Source of the DNA: Chryseobacterium soldanellicola
GTDB taxonomy: Bacteria > Bacteroidota > Bacteroidia > Flavobacteriales > Weeksellaceae
Length of the DNA: 64,000 nt
Assembly: GCF_900100115.1 (NCBI RefSeq)
Contig: NZ_FNKL01000004.1
Coordinates: 868,001-932,000 of the forward strand
Direction: 5' to 3'
A program made the translations under genes and the position numbers. The stretch's first letter is position 1; every line of letters starts with the position of its first letter. The notes beneath the pieces were generated by a model that was given only the letters and a program-made list of their open reading frames with translations, was not told where the DNA came from and made no database searches. Positions 25,390 to 33,890 of the stretch are shown in pieces.

Positions 25390-28290
25390 TTAGAATGTAA
25401 CATTTGCTCCAAAAAGGAAAGTTTTAGCCTGAGGGTAATATGCTCTGTCGATACCGAAGCTGTCACCGGCAGCAATTTCAGGATCGTATCCTGTGTATTT
25501 TGTAAAAGTGAAAAGATTTTCAGCAGTTACATAAAAACGAAGTTTACCCACACCGAAATTTTGTGTCATGCTCACAGGAAGCGTATATCCCAGCTGAACC
25601 AGTTTTACTCTTACATAATCTCCTTTTTGCAGATAATAATCTGACATCCAGGTGTAATTATGGTTTGTATCATTCGTTGTAACTCTTGGCGTTGTGTTAG
25701 AAGTTCCTTCCCCTGTCCAACGATCCAAAATAGCCGTCTGATAGTTTGCATTTAAAATATCAAGACGTCTAAGACCCTGGAAAATCTTGTTTCCTGCCTG
25801 TCCCTGGGCAAAAACCATGAAGTCCCAATTTTTATAGTTAAGATTTACCGTCATACCAAAAGTATATTTCGGAACAGAATTTCCTAAATTTACTTTATCA
25901 GCATCAGTGATTTTTCCATCTCCGTTACTGTCTGCCCAGATAAAATCTCCGGGTTTTGCATCAGGAAGTATCAGCTGGCCGTTTGCATTTCTATAAGCAT
26001 TAATTTGATCCTGATTCTGGAAAATACCTAAATTTTTATATCCGTAGAAAGAGCCGTAAGATTCCCCAACCTGAATCCTGGAAACAGGACCCATTGACTG
26101 AAACCCTGGCCCGTCGATATATAATCTTCCCTGCTCAAGGCTTGTAACCGTATTTTTCAGATAAGCAAAATTTCCGTTAACTGAAACTCCGAAATCTGTC
26201 CAGTTTTTCTTGTATCCTAATTCCACTTCTACTCCTTCATTTTCCATATCTCCGATGTTTGCGGTCGGAGCAACAGTCACCCCAACATAACCAGGAATCT
26301 GAACCTGTCTTAAGATATCTGAAGTTTTCTTTTTGTAATAATCAACCGTTAAATTGAAATTATTTAAGAATTTAATATCTGTTGCAATATTCAGCTGAGA
26401 AGTAGATTCCCATTTCAGATCCGGGTTTGCCAGCGTATTAGGAATATATCCAGGCATAATTACGTTGTTTCCGTTTGTGTAATTGGCTCCCGGTACATAG
26501 AAGTTGGCAAACAGGAAATCTCCGATCCCGTCATTTCCTAAAACACCGTATCCTCCACGAATCTTTAATGTATTAACGATTTTATTTTCAGGCCAGAAAT
26601 TTTCTTTATCCACATTCCAACCTACAGAGAATGCAGGGAAATTTCCCCAATGATGGTTTGCACCGAACTTGGAAGATCCGTCACGTCTGATCGTTCCTGT
26701 GAATAAATATTTATTTGCATAATCATACACAACTCTTCCAAAATAAGATGCTTTATGTGTATTAATATTATCCCAGGCATTCATATTTTTCTGATCCTGA
26801 GGAACATAATAATTAAACGAAGCATCTTCATAGCTGCTGATCGGCAAATTTGTATGCGTTACAGTTTGTCCGAATCCGATGTTGTATTCGTAATAACCTG
26901 TTCCTGCCAAAACATTTAAACTATGCTCGCCAAATTTTCTTTGCCAGTTTACTGTATTTTCAAAACTCCACTCCAGTTTTTGTTGTGTTGTTCTGCTTAA
27001 GCTGTTGAAATTTAAATTACTGTAATTTGGATTTAAATAGAAAAGCGGTGTAAAGCTTTGGTTTCCCCAATACGCTTTTTTACCGTTAATTGATGATTTG
27101 AAAGTAAAATCTTTCGCGAATTTCACTTCTGCAAAAATATTGGCAATAAAATCATCAGACCATCCGCTGTTTCCTAATTGTGTATATCTGAAAGCAAGCG
27201 GGTTAGACATTTCCTGACCAACCAAAGTAGAAATTCCGTAAGGATTTCCATAAGGATCTCTTACAATATTAGGATTTGAATAGGTATTTGGATTTACAGT
27301 AGACATATCGGTTACAACCGTAGGCGTTGTAGGATCTAAGTTTACGGCAGAGCTCAAAGGTCCTCCAAATTCACCATTTGCATTAATTCCTTGAGATTTT
27401 GTGTGGGTATAAGCAAAAGTTTGCCCAACTGTTAACCAATCTGTAACTTTATGAGTAGAGTTTAAACGCCCTGTTAACCTTTTGTAATAAGAAATATCAC
27501 TCATAATGATACCTGTCTGATCAAAATATCCGAATGAGCCATAGAAAGTAGACTTTTCGTTTCCTCCGCTGATGCTTACCTCATGGTTTGATCTTTCTCC
27601 TGTACCAAAGATAACATCCTGCCAATCTGTTCCTTGCCCTAAAGATTGTGGATTCTGGAATACAGGGTTCTGCCCGCCATTTACATAAGCTTCATTTAAA
27701 ATGGTTCCGTACTGAGTTGCGTTCAGAAGATCTAGTTTTCTTGCAGCTCTTGCTGTACCATAAAACCCGTTATAAGAGATATTTAATCTTCCTTTTTTAC
27801 CTTTTTTAGTCGTTACCAAAATTACCCCTCTTGCGGCAGATACACCATAGATTGCAGAAGAAGCACCATCTTTCAATACTTCCATGCTTTCGATGTCTGA
27901 TTGATTAAGCCAACCGATACCATCTACAACAATCCCGTCAACTACCCAAAGCGGATCGTTGTTTGAATAATAACTCGTAATACCCCTTACACGAATTGTC
28001 GCTGCAGAGCCAGGCTGCCCGGAGTTCGAGATTACATTCACACCGGCAGCTCTCCCCTGTAAAACCTGTTCAGGCTTACCGGCCGGAATATTTTCAATGT
28101 CGCTGGCTTTAATACTTGAGATCGCTCCTGTTACATTACTCTTTTTTTGAGTACCATAACCGATCATTACCACTTCCTCAATTTTTTGCTCTTTTGGAAG
28201 CGTGTCTTTGGCCGTGTTCTGGGCACTGAAATTTGCAGTAAAATATAGCACTGCAACCATTCCCAAACTTCTAGTTATTCTTACATTCAT
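25390..28290 (-). CDS. susC: SusC/RagA TonB-dependent oligosaccharide transporter
   Basis: 966 aa. After a signal peptide (LYFTANFSAQ) only about 15 residues precede the TonB-box/plug region (IEEVVMIGYGTQKKSNVTGA). The beta-sandwich carboxypeptidase-regulatory domain that most SusC proteins carry is therefore missing. The plug includes SDIESMEVLKDGASSAIYG and ARGVILVTTKKG, and the barrel ends in TFLFGANVTF with the terminal aromatic. It imports glycan fragments with energy from TonB. It is the first gene of the locus, divergent from the sugar transporter. Confidence 0.96.
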   Translation of the reverse strand: MNVRITRSLGMVAVLYFTANFSAQNTAKDTLPKEQKIEEVVMIGYGTQKKSNVTGAISSIKASDIENIPAGKPEQVLQGRAAGVNVISNSGQPGSAATIRVRGITSYYSNNDPLWVVDGIVVDGIGWLNQSDIESMEVLKDGASSAIYGVSAARGVILVTTKKGKKGRLNISYNGFYGTARAARKLDLLNATQYGTILNEAYVNGGQNPVFQNPQSLGQGTDWQDVIFGTGERSNHEVSISGGNEKSTFYGSFGYFDQTGIIMSDISYYKRLTGRLNSTHKVTDWLTVGQTFAYTHTKSQGINANGEFGGPLSSAVNLDPTTPTVVTDMSTVNPNTYSNPNIVRDPYGNPYGISTLVGQEMSNPLAFRYTQLGNSGWSDDFIANIFAEVKFAKDFTFKSSINGKKAYWGNQSFTPLFYLNPNYSNLNFNSLSRTTQQKLEWSFENTVNWQRKFGEHSLNVLAGTGYYEYNIGFGQTVTHTNLPISSYEDASFNYYVPQDQKNMNAWDNINTHKASYFGRVVYDYANKYLFTGTIRRDGSSKFGANHHWGNFPAFSVGWNVDKENFWPENKIVNTLKIRGGYGVLGNDGIGDFLFANFYVPGANYTNGNNVIMPGYIPNTLANPDLKWESTSQLNIATDIKFLNNFNLTVDYYKKKTSDILRQVQIPGYVGVTVAPTANIGDMENEGVEVELGYKKNWTDFGVSVNGNFAYLKNTVTSLEQGRLYIDGPGFQSMGPVSRIQVGESYGSFYGYKNLGIFQNQDQINAYRNANGQLILPDAKPGDFIWADSNGDGKITDADKVNLGNSVPKYTFGMTVNLNYKNWDFMVFAQGQAGNKIFQGLRRLDILNANYQTAILDRWTGEGTSNTTPRVTTNDTNHNYTWMSDYYLQKGDYVRVKLVQLGYTLPVSMTQNFGVGKLRFYVTAENLFTFTKYTGYDPEIAAGDSFGIDRAYYPQAKTFLFGANVTF

Positions 28291-28309
28291 ATACAGTTAG
28301 TTTTTTAAT

Positions 28310-28322
28310 TCTCAAATTGAGA
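28310..28322. promoter_or_regulatory. 13-bp palindrome TCTCAAATTGAGA in the susC/MFS divergent region
   Basis: A perfect odd palindrome 20 bp upstream of the susC start. It is a possible operator for the Nudix-type regulator encoded on the other side. No perfect -7 box for susC was recognised nearby. Confidence 0.35.
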
Positions 28323-28386
28323 CAATAAAAATATATTTTTTTTTAAATAATTAACATTATATTAATAATTATTTTAATTTTTCGTT

Positions 28387-28394
28387 TATTTTTG
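28387..28394 (+). promoter_or_regulatory. -7 box TATTTTTG for the MFS/regulator pair
   Basis: A perfect TAnnTTTG on the plus strand, 73 bp before the MFS ATG. Confidence 0.45.
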
Positions 28395-28467
28395 GGGGTT
28401 GAAAGGCATAAATTTTAGCCAATAAATCATAATTTTTCATAAAAAATCAATAAAAAAGATCCCCAAA

Positions 28468-29661
28468 ATGATATCCAAGCCGGCCAATATTTCACTTCCG
28501 TTAAAACTGACTTTTCTAATTTTTTCAATGGTTTTGAACTGTATGGGCATTGTAATTCTTCAACTTTCGGAGGCGAAAATCACATATGATAAATTGGGAT
28601 TTTTAGAATCTTTTAAGGATCTTCCAATTGCGTTTATTTCACTTTTTGCCGTTAATTTTATCAGTAAAATCGGGACAAAAAAGGCATTGATTTTTGCGTT
28701 AATTGTTGTCGGAATCTGCTCCGCAATATTACCTTTTGTTGAAGTATTCTGGTTTTATAAACTTTGGTTCGCAATAATTGGGACGTGCTTTGCAATCGGT
28801 AAAATTTGTGTTTTCGGAATTATCCGGAATAACATTTCTGACGAAAAATCGCTCGCGAAAACCATGAATAGCGTTGAAGCATCATTTATGATCGGTATTT
28901 TTGTGGTCAATACAGGCTTTGGATGGCTTATATCAAGTCAGTACTCCGAATTTTGGAAATTTGGCTTTTTGTCGATTTCGGTTTTATCGTTACTTACGAT
29001 TTATTTATTTTCAAAATTACCAATTTCAGAGCCTGAAAAAACTGAAAACAAAGGCATTATCTCTGATTTATCAGAATTTGTAACGCCTTTAACAGTTTCT
29101 TTTTTAGGCGTCATTTTCTTTATCGTTTTTGTTGAGCAAAGCTTTAATTCCTGGTTGCCGTCATTCTATAAAAATCATTTAAAGGTTAATTCTTTTTTTG
29201 CACTTCAGGCATCTTCATTTTTAGCACTTTTCTCTTATGTGGGGAGAACAATTACATCCAGCATCATCCAAAGATTCTCATTATCAAAATATTACACATT
29301 ATGTTTATCATTAATTGTAATCGTCTTAACCGTCATCTTGGGAATACAGTTTTTATATTCGGAAAATTCGCTTGTATTACTGTTTTTATTCCCTGTGATA
29401 GGCTTATTTCTTTCACCACTTTACCCTGTAATCAATTCTAAAATGATTTCAAAGATCAATAAGGAAAAAATTAATCTTTTTACTTCATTAATAGTAATTT
29501 TTTCTTCACTGGGAAGTTCTGTAAGTTCCATTATCATGGCATTATTATTCGGAAAACAGCTTTTGAGCTTTTATCCGTTATATATTTTACTTGCTGTAAC
29601 TGTGCTACTTATAATTAGTTTGATTTATTTTAATTTTGCTGAGAAAACATATAGAAAATAA
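28468..29661 (+). CDS. MFS sugar transporter (FucP-like)
   Basis: 397 aa with 12 predicted membrane helices split by a hydrophilic loop near residue 190-200 (KLPISEPEKTENKG). It lacks drug-pump signatures and resembles the hexose:proton symporters that Bacteroidota place beside saccharide loci. In context it would move the monosaccharide (glucose, if the locus acts on beta-glucan) across the inner membrane. It is followed by the Nudix regulator 16 bp later, so the two form an operon divergent from susC. The substrate is inferred. Confidence 0.85.
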   Translation: MISKPANISLPLKLTFLIFSMVLNCMGIVILQLSEAKITYDKLGFLESFKDLPIAFISLFAVNFISKIGTKKALIFALIVVGICSAILPFVEVFWFYKLWFAIIGTCFAIGKICVFGIIRNNISDEKSLAKTMNSVEASFMIGIFVVNTGFGWLISSQYSEFWKFGFLSISVLSLLTIYLFSKLPISEPEKTENKGIISDLSEFVTPLTVSFLGVIFFIVFVEQSFNSWLPSFYKNHLKVNSFFALQASSFLALFSYVGRTITSSIIQRFSLSKYYTLCLSLIVIVLTVILGIQFLYSENSLVLLFLFPVIGLFLSPLYPVINSKMISKINKEKINLFTSLIVIFSSLGSSVSSIIMALLFGKQLLSFYPLYILLAVTVLLIISLIYFNFAEKTYRK

Positions 29662-29677
29662 TTTTATTTTTACTGTC

Positions 29678-30466
29678 ATGGAAATCAAGGATACAAAAAA
29701 CAAAGAAACATTACGGGAACTTATTGATACAAAAGACTTTGTAGCTCATGTATCGGTGGATTGCACCATTTTTGGTTTCCATAATAACATTCTGAAAGTC
29801 TTGTTGCTGAAGTATCATGACCTTGATTTGTGGTCTCTTCCCGGTGGTTTCGTGTTTAACGATGAAGATCTTCGTGAGGCTGCAGCACGTGTTTTGCATG
29901 AAAGAACACATCTTAAAGATATTTTCCTAAAACAGTTCCATACTTTCGGCAGAATCGACAGAACGGAGAATAATGTTCATCAAATCCTGCTTAATAACAA
30001 AGGAATTAAAGTTCCTAAAGATCACTGGATTTTCCAGCGGTTTATCACAGTCGGTTATTGCAGCTTGATTGATTTTTCGATTGCCAATACATTTCCTGAT
30101 GCATTTAACGAAACTTGTGAATGGTTTGAGGTGAATAAACTTCCAAAAATGGCATTCGATCACGACAGAATTATCGAAACCGGGCTCGAATATCTTCGTA
30201 TGAATATCAATACCGAAGTTGCGGCCAGCAATCTTCTTCCCGAAAAATTTACGATGAAAGACCTTCAGTCTCTTTATGAAACAATTTTAGGAGAAAAATT
30301 CAGGCGAAATAATTTCCAACGTAAAATATTGAGCTTAAACATTTTAGAAAGACTGGAAAAGCTTTACGACGGTTCTGCCAACAAAGCGCCATATCTGTAT
30401 AAATTTAAAAACAGAATTTATAATCCGACCAATCACTACCCGTTTTCGAATGAAGAAGAGGTCTAA
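29678..30466 (+). CDS. Nudix-like transcriptional regulator (NrtR/AraR type)
   Basis: 262 aa from ATG 29678; the open frame back to 29636 overlaps the transporter. The N-terminal Nudix domain (residues about 20-150) has a degenerate catalytic box: GGFVFNDEDLREAAARVLHE reads RVLHERTHL where active enzymes have REUxEExGU. The C-terminal 90 residues are a winged helix (MKDLQSLYETILGEKFRRNN, then RKILSLNILERL). This is the NrtR/AraR architecture, in which the Nudix part senses a sugar or nucleotide ligand. The setting predicts a local regulator of the glucan locus. Confidence 0.87.
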   Translation: MEIKDTKNKETLRELIDTKDFVAHVSVDCTIFGFHNNILKVLLLKYHDLDLWSLPGGFVFNDEDLREAAARVLHERTHLKDIFLKQFHTFGRIDRTENNVHQILLNNKGIKVPKDHWIFQRFITVGYCSLIDFSIANTFPDAFNETCEWFEVNKLPKMAFDHDRIIETGLEYLRMNINTEVAASNLLPEKFTMKDLQSLYETILGEKFRRNNFQRKILSLNILERLEKLYDGSANKAPYLYKFKNRIYNPTNHYPFSNEEEV

Positions 30467-30555
30467 AATTTTTAGTTAAATCTATCTTTAAAAAGACATT
30501 CAAAAAAATTTTCCTGAAATGATGAAAAGTGCTATTTTTAGGAAAATTAAATTAC

Positions 30556-31734
30556 ATGTCATATTATCCTCTTACAAGCATTCCAGACTATTACGGAATT
30601 GATGCTTTACTTACCGAAGAACACAAGCTGATCCGCCAATCAATAAGAGAATGGGTCGAAAGTTTTGTAATGCCGCAAATCGATCAGGCTGCACAAAACC
30701 ATACAGATTTACCCAACTTAATGAAGGAATTGGGAAAAATCGGTGCGCTTGGGCCTTATATTCCTGTTGAATACGGCGGTTCCGGGTTAGATCAGATTTC
30801 GTACGGTCTCATTATGCAGGAATTGGAAAGGGGCGATTCTGCGGTACGTTCTGCGGCTTCTGTACAGAGTTCTCTGGTGATGTTTCCTATCAATGAATTT
30901 GGTTCTGAGGAACAAAAAAGAAAATATTTACCTCAGTTAGCTTCCGGTGAAATGATCGGTTCTTTTGGCTTAACAGAGCCTAACCACGGGTCAGATCCCG
31001 GTTCTATGGAATCTCATTTTAAAGATATGGGTGATCATTATCTTTTAAACGGTGCCAAAATGTGGATTACCAACGCGCCTTTATGTGATATTGCTGTAAT
31101 TTGGGCTAAAAATGAAGAAGGAAAAGTACAGGGACTGATTGTAGAAAGAGGCATGGAAGGTTTCACAACACCTGAAACCCATAATAAATGGAGTTTAAGA
31201 GCTTCAAAAACAGGGGAATTGGTATTTAATAATGTAAAAGTTCCTAAAGAAAATCTACTTCCCGGAGTTACAGGATTAAAAGGCCCTTTATCATGTTTAA
31301 ATTCAGCAAGATACGGGATTTCATGGGGTGTAATCGGTGCTGCAATTGATTGTTATTGCACTGCCGTTCAATATTCAAAAGAAAGAAAGCAATTCGGGAA
31401 ACCCATCGGCTCCTATCAGTTACAGCAGAAAAAATTGGCAGAATTTTTAACTGAAATTACTAAAGCTCAGTTACTTTGCTTACAATTGGGAACACTTAAG
31501 AACGATCATAAAGCAACTCCTGCACAAATTTCTATGGCAAAAAGAAATAATGTGAAAATGGCTATTGATATTGCAAGAGAATCACGCCAAGTCCTTGGAG
31601 GAATGGGTATTATGGGTGAATTCCCGATGATGAGACATGCCGCAAACCTTGAATCTGTGATTACTTATGAAGGTACGCACGATGTTCACTTATTGATTAC
31701 AGGAATGGATATTACGGGTTTCAATGCTTTTTAA
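30556..31734 (+). CDS. gcdH: Glutaryl-CoA dehydrogenase-type acyl-CoA dehydrogenase
   Basis: 392 aa from ATG 30556; the upstream ATG 30529 adds nine atypical residues. Across its length it follows the GcdH pattern: SVQSSLVMFPINEFGS, IGSFGLTEPNHGSDPGSM (FAD contact), KMWITNAPLCD, CLNSARYGISWGVIGAA, and the catalytic glutamate in VITYEGTHDVH. GcdH turns glutaryl-CoA into crotonyl-CoA in lysine and tryptophan breakdown. It is monocistronic with a strong terminator. Confidence 0.92.
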   Translation: MSYYPLTSIPDYYGIDALLTEEHKLIRQSIREWVESFVMPQIDQAAQNHTDLPNLMKELGKIGALGPYIPVEYGGSGLDQISYGLIMQELERGDSAVRSAASVQSSLVMFPINEFGSEEQKRKYLPQLASGEMIGSFGLTEPNHGSDPGSMESHFKDMGDHYLLNGAKMWITNAPLCDIAVIWAKNEEGKVQGLIVERGMEGFTTPETHNKWSLRASKTGELVFNNVKVPKENLLPGVTGLKGPLSCLNSARYGISWGVIGAAIDCYCTAVQYSKERKQFGKPIGSYQLQQKKLAEFLTEITKAQLLCLQLGTLKNDHKATPAQISMAKRNNVKMAIDIARESRQVLGGMGIMGEFPMMRHAANLESVITYEGTHDVHLLITGMDITGFNAF

Positions 31735-31756
31735 AATTAAAATATAAATAATGAAG

Positions 31757-31785
31757 AGCCTGGTCTGCTTACCAGGCTTTTTTAT
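31757..31785 (+). terminator. Terminator after gcdH
   Basis: A perfect 8-bp stem AGCCTGGT/ACCAGGCT with a 6-nt loop and a T-run. Confidence 0.92.
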
Positions 31786-31888
31786 TGGTCAATGCAGAAT
31801 TTGTATTCGACGAATAATTATTAATTAAACAAAGTAGTTGCAATTTTATTAAATAAAACTAATTTAACAACCAATAAAAATATGAATT

Positions 31889-33835
31889 ATGAAAAAGATT
31901 AATCTTTTATTATTAAGTCTTGTTTCACCGTTTTACTTTTCGCAACAGGCAGGCGATGTAGTAAGCTTTGAACAAAAACTTGATTTAACGCCGCAGGGAG
32001 CCGTTAATTTTATCGCAAGCAGTCTCGGAGAAGAAAGCACGCCAGATTTTGTGAATTATCTGAATGGTTTTAATATCGGCTTGAAAGCTTTCAAAATCAC
32101 TTATTACACTAAAAACGAAAACAATACGCTGGTTAAAGCAACAGGTCTTGTGATGTTTCCAAACGTAAATTACAAGCTTTCCACGGTTGTTTCCGAGCAT
32201 GGCACAACAGATACCAGAAATAATGTTCCATCCAATCTAAAAGGTACTTTGTATGGTGGCTTTGTTGTTGAACTTTCATATGCCCTTAACGGTTATATTG
32301 TGATGGCACCTGATTATGTAGGGATGGGAACAGGCGATGGTACACATCCTTATGTACACTATCCTACCGAAGCCTCAGCTACTGTCAATTTCGTGGCTGC
32401 AGCCAATAAAGTTTTAACTCAGTTAAACATAAAAAGGTATGATGAATATTTCCTGACCGGCTATTCTCAAGGTGCTCACGCTGCAATGTCAACTTTAAAA
32501 AAGTTAAATATTTCAAATCCCAATAACCTGAATTTCAAATATGCTTACATGGGAGACGGACCTTACGATTTTTCGGGAGTAACTTTGCAAAAAGGAATCA
32601 TTGAAAAAGATGTTTATCCGTTTACAGCATTTTTAGCTAATGTTGTAAATACCTGTAATAATGTAGGTTATAAAACTTATACTAACAATATTTCAGAGGT
32701 GATTTCTGCAGAATACCTTGATAAATATAACGAAAATGTGATCAATGAGCATGGTGGATTATTATGGGGACCATTGATTTGGAGAAAACTTTTCACAACA
32801 AATTTCGTTAATGATGCCACAAATAATAACAACAGCAAACTAAGACAATGCTTACGGGCTAGCGATGTTTACGATTGGTATAACAAAACCCCGATGACGT
32901 TGGGTCATTCTACGGTAGATCTTGCAATTCATCCGGAAAATACCTCCAAAACAATTGATACTCAGCGTGGTTATTATCCTTGGTGGGACTTGAATAAATA
33001 CAAGCTGGAAGCTTTTTATTGGGGGCCTTTAGGACACGCAGGAGGAATTTTACCTTTTGTGCTAGCGTCAAATGCAAAGTTCAATTCTTTAAGAAGTGGC
33101 GGACTTTTCAATGAATGGGCAATGTTAACTTCAAAAAATACCGGAGAAAATCAACCAAAAACAAATTCGCTGTTTACTTCTCAGATTAAACCGGATGTAA
33201 AAGACATGAATCTCGTTGAAATTACAGATTTTAACACCCAAAAAGCTGAACGTAAAGCAATAATTACCAACAACTTATCAACCTTAAAAGATGGTGTTTA
33301 TTTGTTAAAAGTTGCCGAAAATAATACAGATAAATTTATTCCTTATATCAAAAATACCCCTCAGATTATAGCTGAAAATCAAATTGTTACCTCTGAAAAC
33401 AATAATATTTTAAGCTTAAAGATCAATACTGATGATATATTATCGGTAAATATCTTTGATAAAGACAAAAATTTGGTTAAAAGTATTTCAAAGGAGCAAT
33501 TTAAAACAGATGGAGGAATTAATCTAAATGATATTGATAATCAAAATCATACGTTTGAAATTGTTACTCAATTTTATAATCTTCAATTTGATAAACAAAT
33601 CAACGGACTTGCTTCAGAAAATACAGCGGAAGTTTACACTCAAAATCACCAGGTTTTTGTAAAATCGAAAAATGAAATCAAAAATGTTACGATTTATAGT
33701 ATTTCCGGTGCATTGATTCAAAATCAGGAAGTTAAGAAAACTCAATTTGAATCAAACAGCTTACAATCAGGCATTTATTTGGTCCAAATCACGGTAAGCA
33801 ATGGCAAAATAATCAATAAAAAAATACAGCTGTAA
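31889..33835 (+). CDS. Secreted alpha/beta-hydrolase (lipase-like) with T9SS sorting domain
   Basis: 648 aa. Signal peptide (LLLSLVSPFYFSQQ) leads into an alpha/beta-hydrolase domain (residues about 60-400) with oxyanion-side VSEHGTTDTR, APDYVGMGTGDGTHPYVH and the nucleophile elbow GYSQGAHAAM (G-x-S-x-G). This is the fungal secretory lipase-like layout. The last 80 residues are a type A T9SS domain (VTIYSISGALIQNQEV, ending KIINKKIQL). It should be exported and may cleave esters or lipids outside the cell. Substrate is not determinable. Confidence 0.87.
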   Translation: MKKINLLLLSLVSPFYFSQQAGDVVSFEQKLDLTPQGAVNFIASSLGEESTPDFVNYLNGFNIGLKAFKITYYTKNENNTLVKATGLVMFPNVNYKLSTVVSEHGTTDTRNNVPSNLKGTLYGGFVVELSYALNGYIVMAPDYVGMGTGDGTHPYVHYPTEASATVNFVAAANKVLTQLNIKRYDEYFLTGYSQGAHAAMSTLKKLNISNPNNLNFKYAYMGDGPYDFSGVTLQKGIIEKDVYPFTAFLANVVNTCNNVGYKTYTNNISEVISAEYLDKYNENVINEHGGLLWGPLIWRKLFTTNFVNDATNNNNSKLRQCLRASDVYDWYNKTPMTLGHSTVDLAIHPENTSKTIDTQRGYYPWWDLNKYKLEAFYWGPLGHAGGILPFVLASNAKFNSLRSGGLFNEWAMLTSKNTGENQPKTNSLFTSQIKPDVKDMNLVEITDFNTQKAERKAIITNNLSTLKDGVYLLKVAENNTDKFIPYIKNTPQIIAENQIVTSENNNILSLKINTDDILSVNIFDKDKNLVKSISKEQFKTDGGINLNDIDNQNHTFEIVTQFYNLQFDKQINGLASENTAEVYTQNHQVFVKSKNEIKNVTIYSISGALIQNQEVKKTQFESNSLQSGIYLVQITVSNGKIINKKIQL

Positions 33836-33890
33836 TTCCTGCAGTTTCCTTTATATCAATTGTTAAAATGCACTTCAGAAATGGAGTGCA

